DNA from: Actibacterium pelagium
Lineage (GTDB): Bacteria > Pseudomonadota > Alphaproteobacteria > Rhodobacterales > Rhodobacteraceae
NCBI RefSeq assembly: GCF_002285415.1
Contig: NZ_NSBU01000007.1
Location: forward strand, 2,501 to 66,500
Length of the DNA: 64,000 bases
Direction of reading: 5' to 3'
Of this stretch, positions 19,684 through 28,151 are shown piece by piece. Both the position numbers and the translations under genes were made by a program. The stretch's first letter is position 1. Each line of letters opens with the position of its first letter. The notes below the pieces were generated by a model, which made no database searches, was not told where the DNA came from, and saw only the letters and a program-made list of their open reading frames with translations.

Positions 19684-20985
19684 TTATTCTCCCCGCGCGA
19701 TCGCGCGGATGTCTTTCGACACCTTCGATACGCCTTGTAAGACCAACAGAAGGCCCCCCATAACCATGACCCATTTCATTGGCCAAAGCGGAACTTCCCA
19801 TTCGTTAAAACTGATTTCACCCCAACGGATATTCGGGTCGGTCCACTGAGCAAGGTTCAGATTTGCCAGCATTTCCGTGGTGGATAGCTGCCCACGAGCC
19901 CATTCAGACAGAACCGAGTTCCCGGTTGGAACGGCCAGTGCGTCCATTGCGAAAATCCAGCTGGTAATCAAAAGGGTACCAGCAAAAATGAAGAAGAAGA
20001 TCGACGTTAGAAGATCTACCCACGCTTTGGATTTGCGTTTCATCGGGGCATAGAAGATATCCACCCGGACGTGTGTCTCTGTCAGCATCGCGTAGGACCC
20101 TGCAATCAGGTACTGCATGCCGAACATTAGGTACATCGCTTCATGAGCCCAGTTTGTCGGGCTGTTGAAGACATAGCGGGCCACCACTTCGTAGTAGTAG
20201 ACCAATACCGCGATCACAGCCCAGTAAGAGACAAATTCGCCGCAAACCAACGAAAGCCGGTCTATCCAGTTTTCGGCATAGTCGCGATCGTCTTTGGGGG
20301 CCTCGCCGGTGGCATCCACCTCGGGGATTTCGTGGTCTTCGCTGTGATCAAGCTTCGCATTCGCGCTCCGCACCATCTTCGGTAGAAGCACGGCGTCAAT
20401 CAGCAGAAGAGCCAAGATCACGTAGAAGGCATATCCCGCAAGAGAGTTCCAGAAAGCACGGTTTCCGGTGGCTTCTTCCAAGGCGTTGCCGATCTCGGCC
20501 AGAGATTGCTCTGCTTCTGCAAGTTTTTGACTGCTCTTCTCGATCGTGCCCTGGGCACGTTCCAAGCGTCGCTCTGCTGAGCGTTTCGCGAAAGAGCCTT
20601 CTTCCGCCTCATCAAAGGCAGCCTGATACTCTGCCAAGCTCGCGCGGGCTTCTTCGACCCTAGGTGCTTCGCGACTGATTGTACGTTCCGCGACCCGAAC
20701 TTGGTTCGCGACATCAGACTCGATGTTCCGAGCGGCTTGTTCATTCGTATTGGCGACAAGGATCACCAAGAAGATTGGTAGGTAAACAAGCCCGAGCAGG
20801 CTTTTCAGGTAAAACCGGTGTAAGCCGATAATACCGCCTGCGATCAGGATCATGTATCCCAACACGGATGAATATTGTTTGCGTTTTGGTGCGGGGCGAC
20901 GCGCTAAGACCATGGCGATGAGGGGGAACCCGATGAGTCCGACCCAATAAAGCCAATGGGGCAGCGTAAAGCTGAGGCCAGGCAT
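19684..20985 (-). CDS. dctQ: TRAP small permease with TM2 and coiled-coil extension
   Basis: 433 residues, more than twice the usual DctQ length (about 160-200). Residues 1-80 hold hydrophobic segments with GGIIGLHRFYLKSLLGLVYL, the pattern of a TM2 domain. Residues 85-175 are highly charged and heptad-like, probably a coiled coil. After another membrane helix near 180-200 and an acidic linker, the DctQ four-helix module follows (from about 245, with TNWAHEAMYLMFGMQYLIAG and HVRVDIFY). It sits between the P and M genes, so it is a true TRAP subunit. The role of the extension is unknown; docking another membrane protein is one option. Confidence 0.85.
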   Translation of the reverse strand: MPGLSFTLPHWLYWVGLIGFPLIAMVLARRPAPKRKQYSSVLGYMILIAGGIIGLHRFYLKSLLGLVYLPIFLVILVANTNEQAARNIESDVANQVRVAERTISREAPRVEEARASLAEYQAAFDEAEEGSFAKRSAERRLERAQGTIEKSSQKLAEAEQSLAEIGNALEEATGNRAFWNSLAGYAFYVILALLLIDAVLLPKMVRSANAKLDHSEDHEIPEVDATGEAPKDDRDYAENWIDRLSLVCGEFVSYWAVIAVLVYYYEVVARYVFNSPTNWAHEAMYLMFGMQYLIAGSYAMLTETHVRVDIFYAPMKRKSKAWVDLLTSIFFFIFAGTLLITSWIFAMDALAVPTGNSVLSEWARGQLSTTEMLANLNLAQWTDPNIRWGEISFNEWEVPLWPMKWVMVMGGLLLVLQGVSKVSKDIRAIARGE

Positions 20986-21019
20986 TCTGACGATCCTGTT
21001 TTCTGGTAGTGCAAATCAA

Positions 21020-21047
21020 ACCACCGGCGATGAAACCCGCCGGTGGT
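21020..21047 (-). terminator. intra-operon hairpin after the TRAP binding-protein gene
   Basis: Stem accaccggcg (21020-21029) / cgccggtggt (21038-21047) with an 8-base loop lies 21 bases after the DctP stop and before DctQ. On the minus strand it is followed by ttgattt, a weak T-rich tail. Such a hairpin would trim or stabilise the message so that binding protein is made in excess of the permeases. Confidence 0.6.
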
Positions 21048-21068
21048 ATCGTTGATTTTCAGAGTGTC

Positions 21069-22169
21069 TTAGAGGTCCAGTTCAAGACCTTCGATCTGCT
21101 CAGGGCGAACATAGCCCAACGAACCGGACATCATGTAATCCAGCTGAATCTTGAAGATCCGCGCTGCATTCTTGTCCCGGTTGGCGTATTTGAACCAGAT
21201 CGGAATTGCGACTTCGGTCATCAGTTCAACGTCGTCCTGCGACAGACGCGTGACCTCGGTCCCGTCCTCTTCAAACTTGGCCCACGCTTCCTGGTCCGCT
21301 TTCTGGATCGCCGCGTGGTGCATATCGGAATAGACGTGTGTTTCCATCTCGACAAACTGCTGCATTTCCGGGCTTAGGGCGTCCCAGGCGGCTTTGCCGA
21401 CCGTGATGTCCATAAGGTCAACCGGCTGATACAGCGACATGAAGCCCGGAGGGCCCATCGAGATGTAGTCAGTGACCTGGCTAAAGCCCAGAGCGTAGTT
21501 AACCGCCGGACCCACATAGTCGGCCACGTCGATGGTACCTTTTTCAAGCGCAGGGAAGATCTCCGAACCCGGAAGAACGGTGGTTTCCGCACCGATTTCC
21601 GAGAATACCTCGGCGACCATGCCGCCCGGTACGCGCATCTTGCGTCCTGCGAAGTCGTCGATCGAGCGGATCGGCACCTTCGAGTGAATGATGTTCGGGC
21701 CATGGTGGACCGGACCCACGAAGTGCAGGCCTTGCGCCGCGAACAGTTCGCGTGCGATCTCAAGACCGCCGAGGCTGTAATAGAACACATCCCACTCGTG
21801 CGGGTTACGCAGACCAAGCGGGTAGCTGGTCATGAAGGTCGCCGCCGGGATGATGCCCTGATAGTAAATGGTGAACGGGTTGATCGCTTCCAGAACGCCG
21901 TTCTTCACAGCATCCGCGAGTTGGAAGTCGCCAACGACGTCGCCAGCGCCAAACGGCTGGAACGACAGTTCGCCACCGGTTTTTTCTTGGATCGTCGCAC
22001 ACCAGTCTTTGAAGATCTGCAAGCCTGCACCACCTGGCCAGCTTGTCTGAATTCTCCATGTTGTCCCATGCGCTGCAGCAGAGGCAATGTGAGGTGCTGC
22101 CAAGGTGGCGGCGCCTGCTCCTGCCAGAGCACGCAGAGCGTTACGACGTGTGGTTGAATTGTTAGTCAT
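21069..22169 (-). CDS. dctP: TRAP substrate-binding protein (DctP, Tat signal)
   Basis: 366 residues from the ATG at 22169, which follows gggaggaaag; longer in-frame extensions lack a leader and are rejected. The leader has a twin-arginine motif (TTRRNALRALAGAGAATLAA), so it is exported folded by Tat. The mature part has the DctP signature (FAGRKMRVPGGMVAEVFSEI; PALEKGTIDVADYVGP; WRIQTSWPGGAG). It captures a carboxylate-type solute in the periplasm for the Q and M subunits. It resembles the subgroup annotated for mannitol/chloroaromatic solutes. The first gene of the operon is divergent from the citryl-CoA-lyase-like gene, suggesting shared control. Confidence 0.93.
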   Translation of the reverse strand: MTNNSTTRRNALRALAGAGAATLAAPHIASAAAHGTTWRIQTSWPGGAGLQIFKDWCATIQEKTGGELSFQPFGAGDVVGDFQLADAVKNGVLEAINPFTIYYQGIIPAATFMTSYPLGLRNPHEWDVFYYSLGGLEIARELFAAQGLHFVGPVHHGPNIIHSKVPIRSIDDFAGRKMRVPGGMVAEVFSEIGAETTVLPGSEIFPALEKGTIDVADYVGPAVNYALGFSQVTDYISMGPPGFMSLYQPVDLMDITVGKAAWDALSPEMQQFVEMETHVYSDMHHAAIQKADQEAWAKFEEDGTEVTRLSQDDVELMTEVAIPIWFKYANRDKNAARIFKIQLDYMMSGSLGYVRPEQIEGLELDL

Positions 22170-22535
22170 TTCTTTCCTCCCTTGTTGGCTTGGCCTGCGT
22201 CGTTTTTTGCGAGCATTGACCCTGCCAGACGACAACGTTAGCGCGTTTTTCGATTTTTGGTAATTTTTTCTTCTAGAATTTGAAAGTTTCTCAAGAAAAA
22301 CCTGTGTTTTCAGGGGGCTGGAGGCCGCGGAAGGGGTGTTTAGGGCTCTGTCTCGAATGATTTTGGGGGACTCACTCCAGAGTTGAGAATTTCGCACCGC
22401 CTGCCGGCATTGAGACGGCAACCTGCCCCCTCTCAGGCGGCGAGCCGGAAAGGAAGCACGCCATCGGTTGCCTTTTCTCAATTTATGTTAGGTTGCTTCA
22501 TGCGAGTGGTAATGTCGGTAAAAGGGAGGCATCTC
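22170..22535. promoter_or_regulatory. divergent promoter region, TRAP operon and CoA-ligase operon
   Basis: 366 bases between two divergent start codons with no credible gene. Next to the TRAP start it is AT-rich (around 22250-22280, with tttttggtaattttttcttc). A small hairpin cctg-tgtttt-cagg lies near 22300. No regulator gene is adjacent. Promoters for both directions must lie here, but no convincing -35/-10 pair stands out. Confidence 0.5.
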
Positions 22536-23318
22536 ATGCAGATAGGAAAAGCGGGAAAGGCGACAACGTCAATCTCGACAGCAACTCACGACGCTATCAC
22601 GGTTCGCAACCATGACCTGGTGAACGAGTTGATGGGAGGTGTCAGTTTCACCGAATATTTTTTCCTTCTGACGACAGGCCGCAGACCTACGGCAGAGCAG
22701 ACTTTCTTTCTCGATCTATTGCTGGTTTCGATTGCCGAACATGGATTGGTCCCGACCAACCAAGCCGCGCGCATGACCTATGCGGCGGACCCGGATTTCC
22801 TGCAGGGCGCCGTCGCTGCCGGGTTGCTTGGCTGTGGCAAAGTCATTCTTGGAACGACCGAGATCGCAGGACAGTTCCTTCTGGAAACTCAAAACCGAAT
22901 TGCGAACAGCGGTGAAGCAGTAGACGACATTATCGTCGAGCTGCGTGACAGCGGGCGACGCATTCCGGGTTTTGGGCATCCGTTGCACAAACCTGTCGAT
23001 CCGCGCGCGCAGCGCATTCTGAATCTGGCTGAAGAACGCGGCGTGATGGGCACCTATTCCAAACTTGCCCGTGAGGTGGAAGACTCCGTCACTCGGCTCT
23101 GGGCAAAGCCTTTGCCGATGAACGTGTCATTTGCCATCCCGGCGGTGCTTCTTGATCTGGAGTTTCCGGCCTCGGTGCTGAAAGCGATCCCAATCTTGGC
23201 ACGAACGGCAAGCCTGTTGGCGCATCTGGCTGAGGAAAGCGAAACACCCATTGGATTTACCTTGGCCCACCACGCCGAGAAGGGGATCAGCTTCGATCCT
23301 GGCGGAGGCTCGGAATGA
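22536..23318 (+). CDS. citryl-CoA lyase-like / citrate synthase-family protein
   Basis: 260 residues from the ATG at 22536, which follows aaagggagg. This is shorter than citrate synthase (about 430) and matches short citryl-CoA-lyase-type members. Family signs are ISTATHDAITVRNHDLVNEL at the N-terminus and GFGHPLHKPVDPRAQRIL, the catalytic His-containing loop. It probably cleaves or forms a citryl-CoA-like thioester. The stop overlaps the start of the CoA ligase gene (ATGA), so the two products likely act in sequence: the ligase makes the thioester and this enzyme cleaves it. The acid used is unknown. It could instead be a 2-methylcitrate-type enzyme. Confidence 0.75.
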   Translation: MQIGKAGKATTSISTATHDAITVRNHDLVNELMGGVSFTEYFFLLTTGRRPTAEQTFFLDLLLVSIAEHGLVPTNQAARMTYAADPDFLQGAVAAGLLGCGKVILGTTEIAGQFLLETQNRIANSGEAVDDIIVELRDSGRRIPGFGHPLHKPVDPRAQRILNLAEERGVMGTYSKLAREVEDSVTRLWAKPLPMNVSFAIPAVLLDLEFPASVLKAIPILARTASLLAHLAEESETPIGFTLAHHAEKGISFDPGGGSE

Positions 23319-24649
23319 GCCAGTCTAGCGTTTCTAAACCATTAACGGGTAAGTCTGACCCAGAGCTTGATGCAGCTTACCGGGCCCAAATCGCATATCT
23401 CCTTGAGCATTCTGAGTTCTATCGGTCGAAGCTGGCTGCTGCTGGCATTTCGTCAGCCGAAGAGGCCGGCGGGCTTGATGAGATTTCGCAGCTTCCATTC
23501 ACCGAAAAGGACGAGCTTCGCGCAGCCCGAGATGAAAATCACCCGATAGGCCGCCACCTTGCGGCCCCCATGTCGGATGTCGTGCGTGTCTATTCGACAA
23601 GCGGAACCACCGGGACGCCCAGCTACATTCCACTGACAGCCGAAGATTTGGCGAACTGGGTAGAGATTTCGACTCGCTCCTATGGTGCCAGCGGGCTGGC
23701 TAAAGGCGAGCGGATGGTCACGACCTACAACGCTGGCCCCTTTGTCGCTGGCGTTACGCTGGATGCCTTTGCCAAACTTGGGGTGTGTCACATTCCTGTT
23801 GGCGCGGGAAACACCGAACGATTGATGGCTGCCGTTCAACTTCTGAAACCCACGACCCTTGGCTGTACGCCTTCTTATGCTCAGTACCTTGCTGAATGGG
23901 CCGCCGAGCGCGGGATCGACACAGCTGGGTCTTCGGTGAACAAAATTCTTGTAGCGGGCGAACCGGGCGGTGGGGAATCCGCGATGCGACAACGCATAGA
24001 AGCTGCTTGGGGCGCGCGCGTGACCGAGGCCATGGGTATCGGCGACATTTCGGTCTCGCTTTGGGGGGAATGCACCCATCAGACCGGCATGCACTTCTCT
24101 GGCGACGGCTTGGTTCATTTTGAACTTATTGATCCGGCGACCGGGGCCCCCGTTCCGATGGAAGACGGCGCTGAGGGAGAGCTGGTTTACACGCATCTCA
24201 AGCACAAAGCGGCACCGCTTCTTCGCTTTCGCTCTCGCGACAGGGTGCGGCTGAGCACCGGTGCCTGCCCCTGTGGCCGAAGCGGTCCCAGAATTCGGTG
24301 TATCGGGCGGACCGACGACCTTTTGATCGTTAGAGGTGTCAATCTCTTCCCTTCGGCCGTACGAGATGTCGTGGGCAAGATTGGGAAAGGTGTCAGTGGT
24401 ACAATCTCGATCAAACCGAAAACCAAAGAGGTGCGGCAGACGCCACCATTATCGGTTGTCGTTGAGTTGGCGAAAGACGAGCAAGCCAATCCCGCTTTGT
24501 CCGACCTTATCCGCAAGCGGATACGCGACGAGCTTTTGGTCTCTACCGAAGTCACCTTGGTTGACTATGGGTCGCTACCCAGAACCGATTACAAATCAAA
24601 ACTGATAGACTGGACTGAAGCCGCGGAAAGCGGCGCGAAGGGGGAATAG
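23315..24649 (+). CDS. AMP-forming acyl-CoA ligase (PaaK-like)
   Basis: 444 residues, the usual size of phenylacetate-CoA ligases. The nucleotide loop YSTSGTTGTPSYIPLT lies near residue 90, and the C-terminal hinge is GRTDDLLIVRGVNLFPSAV. A CPCGRSGPRIRCIGR segment is typical of PaaK relatives. It should activate a carboxylic acid to its CoA ester with ATP. Coupling to the lyase before it and the VOC enzyme 4 bases after it suggests a short catabolic route for an acid possibly imported by the divergent TRAP system. An aromatic substrate is plausible from the family, not proven. Confidence 0.85.
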   Translation: MSQSSVSKPLTGKSDPELDAAYRAQIAYLLEHSEFYRSKLAAAGISSAEEAGGLDEISQLPFTEKDELRAARDENHPIGRHLAAPMSDVVRVYSTSGTTGTPSYIPLTAEDLANWVEISTRSYGASGLAKGERMVTTYNAGPFVAGVTLDAFAKLGVCHIPVGAGNTERLMAAVQLLKPTTLGCTPSYAQYLAEWAAERGIDTAGSSVNKILVAGEPGGGESAMRQRIEAAWGARVTEAMGIGDISVSLWGECTHQTGMHFSGDGLVHFELIDPATGAPVPMEDGAEGELVYTHLKHKAAPLLRFRSRDRVRLSTGACPCGRSGPRIRCIGRTDDLLIVRGVNLFPSAVRDVVGKIGKGVSGTISIKPKTKEVRQTPPLSVVVELAKDEQANPALSDLIRKRIRDELLVSTEVTLVDYGSLPRTDYKSKLIDWTEAAESGAKGE

Positions 24650-24653
24650 ACAA

Positions 24654-25262
24654 ATGGATAAAGCGAACGAACTGAAATTAATTCAGACGCAAGGTGTTCA
24701 CCACATCACCATCATCGGGGCCGATCGGCAAACGTCGATCGACTTTTGGGAGGGGGTGCTTGGCATGCCTTTCGTCTTTGATCAGCCGAACCTCGACAAC
24801 CCGAATGAGGGTCACCTTTATTTCGATCCGGGCGATGGGCGTCTGATTACCATCTTCACCAACGAAGAGCGGAAACCGGATGCGACCGCCGTGCCCGAAG
24901 ATACAGGTTCGCTGCACCACCTTGCGCTTAACGTCAGTCAGGCAACGTTTTGGCAAATCCCTGAACGCCTTGATGCCCGTGGCGTAAAGCATTCTGGGCC
25001 GGTCGATCGTGGCTTCATGGACTCTATTTACTTCCGTGACCCGCTGGGCCTTCGGATCGAGCTGGCGTCCTACCGCTTTGAACCCCCGGAAGGGTGCCGC
25101 CATGCCGATGTCATGATCGAAGCGCACCGCATCCGGGTGGCACGTGGCGATCACCATATCGACAAGGAACATCTGGCGGACGCGATCGAAAAGCTGGTGC
25201 AGCGCGATCAACAATCTCTGTCGTCAGATCGCTCTGCGCGAAACCCGTATGGAAGAAACTAA
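24654..25262 (+). CDS. VOC-family metalloenzyme (dioxygenase/glyoxalase-like)
   Basis: 202 residues with two beta-alpha-beta-beta-beta modules. Metal ligands can be placed at His in VHHITIIGAD (first module), His in LHHLALNV (second module) and Glu in LRIELASYRF at the end. This set (2-His-1-Glu) is that of ring-cleaving dioxygenases and glyoxalases. A tail of about 40 residues after the second module is longer than in minimal members. It is the third gene of the operon and overlaps the hemerythrin gene by 14 bases. Substrate unknown. Confidence 0.8.
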   Translation: MDKANELKLIQTQGVHHITIIGADRQTSIDFWEGVLGMPFVFDQPNLDNPNEGHLYFDPGDGRLITIFTNEERKPDATAVPEDTGSLHHLALNVSQATFWQIPERLDARGVKHSGPVDRGFMDSIYFRDPLGLRIELASYRFEPPEGCRHADVMIEAHRIRVARGDHHIDKEHLADAIEKLVQRDQQSLSSDRSARNPYGRN

Positions 25263-25869
25263 GCCGACTGGGTTACATCAAATGTTTGAAGGCAAAAGTG
25301 GAATGGACGCTGAGCTAAGCGATCTGGGCAAGCGCGAAGGCTTGCCCGATGCACTGAAGGTGCTGCTTAACGAGTATCCGCGCGACATCTGGCAGGCGCA
25401 TCCCGGTTTTGACGGTTTGATCCGGTTCTGGCTGGAACGGCACATGATGTTCCGTCGTCTTATGGACGTTCTGACCGCCGAAACCCAAAAGCGGCTGGAT
25501 AAAGAGGTGGATGCAAGGGCGTATCAGGCATCTGTCTCACGATTTGGTTCGATGCTCGTTGGGGATCTGCACGGCCATCACAATATCGAGGACATGCATT
25601 ACTTTCCGGTGCTGGCAAAACTGGACACAAGAGTGTCGCGCGGTTTCGACATCCTTGATCGCGACCATCACGCCTTGGACGATATCTTGTATCGTTACGT
25701 CGAAGCCGCGAACGCGGTGATCAACGCAGACGCTCAGTCGACGCGCGAGACCGCCAAATTCCTCGATGAAACTCAATCTCTGGAGGCTCTGTTATCGCGG
25801 CACCTGATTGATGAAGAAGAACTCGTCGTCCCGGTCATCTTGAAACATGGGGCAAATGGGCTCGGCTAA
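25249..25869 (+). CDS. hemerythrin-domain protein
   Basis: 206 residues from the ATG at 25249, which overlaps the stop of the VOC gene. An upstream in-frame start at 25144 would lie deep inside the VOC gene and is less likely. Iron-ligand motifs are FWLERHMMFRR, GDLHGHHNIEDMHYFPVLA, ILDRDHHALDDILYRY and HLIDEEELVVPVILKH, a four-helix hemerythrin-like bundle that binds a di-iron site. It may sense or store oxygen or serve as a redox partner for the VOC enzyme. It is the last gene of the operon. Confidence 0.85.
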   Translation: MEETKPTGLHQMFEGKSGMDAELSDLGKREGLPDALKVLLNEYPRDIWQAHPGFDGLIRFWLERHMMFRRLMDVLTAETQKRLDKEVDARAYQASVSRFGSMLVGDLHGHHNIEDMHYFPVLAKLDTRVSRGFDILDRDHHALDDILYRYVEAANAVINADAQSTRETAKFLDETQSLEALLSRHLIDEEELVVPVILKHGANGLG

Positions 25870-25924
25870 GCCGTGACTAAAAGGGCGTTTGTCACCAAGG
25901 GTAAGCGGCCGACTAGTCGTTTAC

Positions 25925-26698
25925 CTAGGTCGCCAGTTGACGCCGTTTCGCGGCCCGGGTTTCTCTTTCCTTTTGCGCCTGTGTCTGTCGGAAAGACTCT
26001 TCAACGAAATCCATGTGCGCGCGTGCAGCGTCTTCGGCACGCTTGGGGTCTCCGCTGCAGATCGCTTCTACGATTTCGATATGCTGGTCCAAAAGTTTCT
26101 TTCCGGCACCATCCAAGGTGCGCAGGAAGTCCCGATTATAGAAAACGCCTTGGCGGGTCAGGTCATAGACCGAGGCCATCATGTGGATCAGCGTGGTGTT
26201 CTGAGAGGCGTCGACCATTGCGACATGCAAATCGAAATCTGCCTGCTTGCCGGTTTCAAGGTCGCCTTCTTCCCAGGCGGTGATCATCTTCTGCAGAATT
26301 TCTCTCAACCGCTCTTTGTCAGGAGCGGTCGCACGCATGGCGGCAAGGCGGCAGGCAAAAACTTCCTGCTCGCGGCGGTATTCAAGGTAGTCGTAAAAGG
26401 CTGAGCCGTGGCGTGCATAGAGCGCAAGCAACGCAGGGGACATGGCATTGCCCGTAAGAGAGGCAACAAAGCTGCCTTCGCCATGGCGTACGTTGATCAA
26501 GCCACGCGTTTCCAGGACCTGAAGAGCTTCGCGCAGTTTGGGGCGAGAAATTCCCATCGCTTCTGCAAGCTCACGTTCCGAGGGCAGTTTGCGACCTTCT
26601 TTCAGGATTCCGTCGACGATCATCGATTCAATTTGCTCGATCGCCGCATCCGCGACCGATTCGTGTCCGACAGGTTCAAAGGGGCTCGTATCGCTCAT
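25925..26698 (-). CDS. GntR-family regulator (FadR/FCD type)
   Basis: 257 residues. The N-terminal winged helix spans about 15-80 (LPSERELAEAMGISRPKLRE; VLETRGLINVRHGEGSFV). The C-terminal all-helical FCD ligand domain carries the metal-binding pattern D..H in DFDLHVAMVDASQN, HMMASVYD and HIEIVEAICSGDPKRAEDAA. Regulators of this class commonly sense lactate, pyruvate or other organic acids. It is transcribed divergently from the TRAP/D-lactate dehydrogenase operon, whose promoter region holds two 17-bp palindromes, so a repressor of that operon is the likely role. The 3' end converges with the hemerythrin gene. Confidence 0.9.
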   Translation of the reverse strand: MSDTSPFEPVGHESVADAAIEQIESMIVDGILKEGRKLPSERELAEAMGISRPKLREALQVLETRGLINVRHGEGSFVASLTGNAMSPALLALYARHGSAFYDYLEYRREQEVFACRLAAMRATAPDKERLREILQKMITAWEEGDLETGKQADFDLHVAMVDASQNTTLIHMMASVYDLTRQGVFYNRDFLRTLDGAGKKLLDQHIEIVEAICSGDPKRAEDAARAHMDFVEESFRQTQAQKERETRAAKRRQLAT

Positions 26699-26890
26699 GG
26701 TGCGCTCAAAAAATGAATTGGGTTGTCAGATTACTTTACCAAGGCAAACGGTCAAGAGAATTACAGAAAAATCTCTTTTGGATATACGTTTCGTATTTAA
26801 CGCCCTGAAATCAAACGAGATAGCTCGAATTGATTGGAGAGTTTTCTGCCCCAGCCAGCCGCCCGAAGTTCCGTAAGAATGGCGATTAGT

Positions 26891-26907
26891 GGTAAATAAT
26901 ATTGACC
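26891..26907 (+). promoter_or_regulatory. operator-like palindrome 1
   Basis: ggtaaat-aat-attgacc, arms of 7 with one mismatch. It shares a 15-base direct repeat (gtggtaaataatatt) with the second site. It fits a dimeric GntR/FadR-type site (GGT...ACC ends). Confidence 0.6.
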
Positions 26908-26916
26908 TCAATAGGT

Positions 26917-26933
26917 GGTAAATAATATTTACC
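26917..26933 (+). promoter_or_regulatory. operator-like palindrome 2
   Basis: ggtaaat-aat-atttacc, a perfect 7-base inverted repeat with a 3-base centre. It lies 26 bases downstream of the first copy, about two and a half helical turns, and 68 bases before the binding-protein ATG. Probable target of the divergent GntR regulator. Confidence 0.65.
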
Positions 26934-27000
26934 GCTGTGTCGCTGGGATGGATGCGACTGGACCGTCGCTTGATGGGCGACCACTCACTGGAGGAGAACC

Positions 27001-28053
27001 ATGAAGAAAACCCTGACTTCACTTACCGTCGTTGCTTCGCTGCTGACTGCACCGGCAGCAATGGCGGCAGACAAAATGCTGCTGAAGACGCCTATTGCTT
27101 TCTCGACCTCTTTGCCGGGTCTGGGGTCGCCGATCCCGCGTGTTGCCGAGCAACTGGATGTTATGTCTGGCGGCACCTTGAAGATGAAAGTCTATGAACC
27201 GGGTAAACTGGTTCCGCCCTTTGAAATTCTGGACGCTGTGTCCTCGGGAAAAATCAACTCGGGCTACACCACGGCAGGCTACTGGGCAGGGAAAATCCCG
27301 GCCGCCCCGCTGTTCTCGGCCGTTCCGTTTGGTCCTGAAGCTGGCGAATACATGGCGTGGCTGTACTATGGCAACGGCATGAGCCTGTACCAAGAGATGT
27401 ACGATCAGGCTGGCTATAACGTCAAAGTCCTGCCCTGCGCGATCATCGCACCCGAAACCTCTGGCTGGTTCGCCAAAGAGATCAACAGCGCCGAAGACCT
27501 GAATGGGCTGAAGATGCGCTTCTTCGGTCTGGGCGGCAAAGTCATGCAGAAGCTAGGCGTTGCGACATCGCTGCTGCCGGGTGGTGAAATCTTCCCCGCA
27601 CTCGAAAAAGGCGCGATCGACGCGACCGAATTCTCGATGCCCGCGATCGACGCGCGTCTCGGCTTCCACAAGCTGGTCAAGTTCAATTACTTCCCCGGCT
27701 GGCACCAGCAGGCGACTGTCTTTGAACTGATGATCAACAAAGACGTCTGGAACGAGGCCAGCGATCAGCACAAGGCGATCATCGAAAACGCCTGTAAAGC
27801 GTCCATGGCTGACAGCTTTGCTGAAGGTGAAGCCATCCAGCACGCCGCCCTGATCGACAACGTCGAAAACAACGGCGTGACCATCAAGCAGTGGAACGAC
27901 GAGATGCTGGCCACCTTCCGTGCAACTTGGGATGAGGTTGCCAAGGAAGAAGCCGCCAAAGACGAGTTCTTCGCCAAGGTTCTGGGTGACCTGACCGAGT
28001 TCCGCGAAGGCTATTCGGTTTGGAAGACGAACGCCTTCCTCCCGCGCAAGTAA
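27001..28053 (+). CDS. dctP: TRAP substrate-binding protein (2-oxo/hydroxy acid type)
   Basis: 350 residues with a Sec signal peptide (MKKTLTSLTVVASLLTAPAA, cleavage after AMA). The body matches the TakP/lactate-binding branch of DctP: MRFFGLGGKVMQKLGV contributes the conserved carboxylate-binding Arg, followed by PGGEIFPALEKGAIDATEFS. It delivers a monocarboxylate such as lactate or a 2-oxo acid to the fused permease downstream. The D-lactate dehydrogenase gene in the same operon makes a 2-hydroxy acid the best guess. It starts at ATG 27001 after ggaggag. Confidence 0.93.
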   Translation: MKKTLTSLTVVASLLTAPAAMAADKMLLKTPIAFSTSLPGLGSPIPRVAEQLDVMSGGTLKMKVYEPGKLVPPFEILDAVSSGKINSGYTTAGYWAGKIPAAPLFSAVPFGPEAGEYMAWLYYGNGMSLYQEMYDQAGYNVKVLPCAIIAPETSGWFAKEINSAEDLNGLKMRFFGLGGKVMQKLGVATSLLPGGEIFPALEKGAIDATEFSMPAIDARLGFHKLVKFNYFPGWHQQATVFELMINKDVWNEASDQHKAIIENACKASMADSFAEGEAIQHAALIDNVENNGVTIKQWNDEMLATFRATWDEVAKEEAAKDEFFAKVLGDLTEFREGYSVWKTNAFLPRK

Positions 28054-28068
28054 TCTCTGCTTGCGCAT

Positions 28069-28098
28069 CCGAGGGCGGGCTTTGCTTCCCGCCCTCGG
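28069..28098 (+). terminator. intra-operon hairpin after the binding-protein gene
   Basis: Perfect 11-bp stem ccgagggcggg (28069-28079) / cccgccctcgg (28088-28098) with an 8-base loop, 15 bases after the stop and 53 bases before the permease start. There is no T-run, so it probably protects the upstream message rather than stopping transcription. It mirrors the hairpin in the other TRAP operon. Confidence 0.65.
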
Positions 28099-28151
28099 AC
28101 CCAATTCTGCCCCGTTAGTTCCCATCAGCCCACGGTTTCGAGGAGGATCCC

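Larger units (their letters stand above)
26699..27000. promoter_or_regulatory. divergent control region, GntR gene and TRAP/dld operon
   Basis: 302 bases without a gene. It contains the two operator-like palindromes listed separately, about 70-110 bases before the binding-protein start, and the ribosome site ggaggag at 26990-26996. The side near the GntR gene is AT-rich but shows no clear repeat copy of the palindrome. Confidence 0.6.

Noticed and set aside
21069-22481. Longer start for the Tat-type DctP gene
   Set aside because: The extra 100 codons are basic and unstructured; the ATG at 22169 has a perfect ribosome site and begins the Tat leader.
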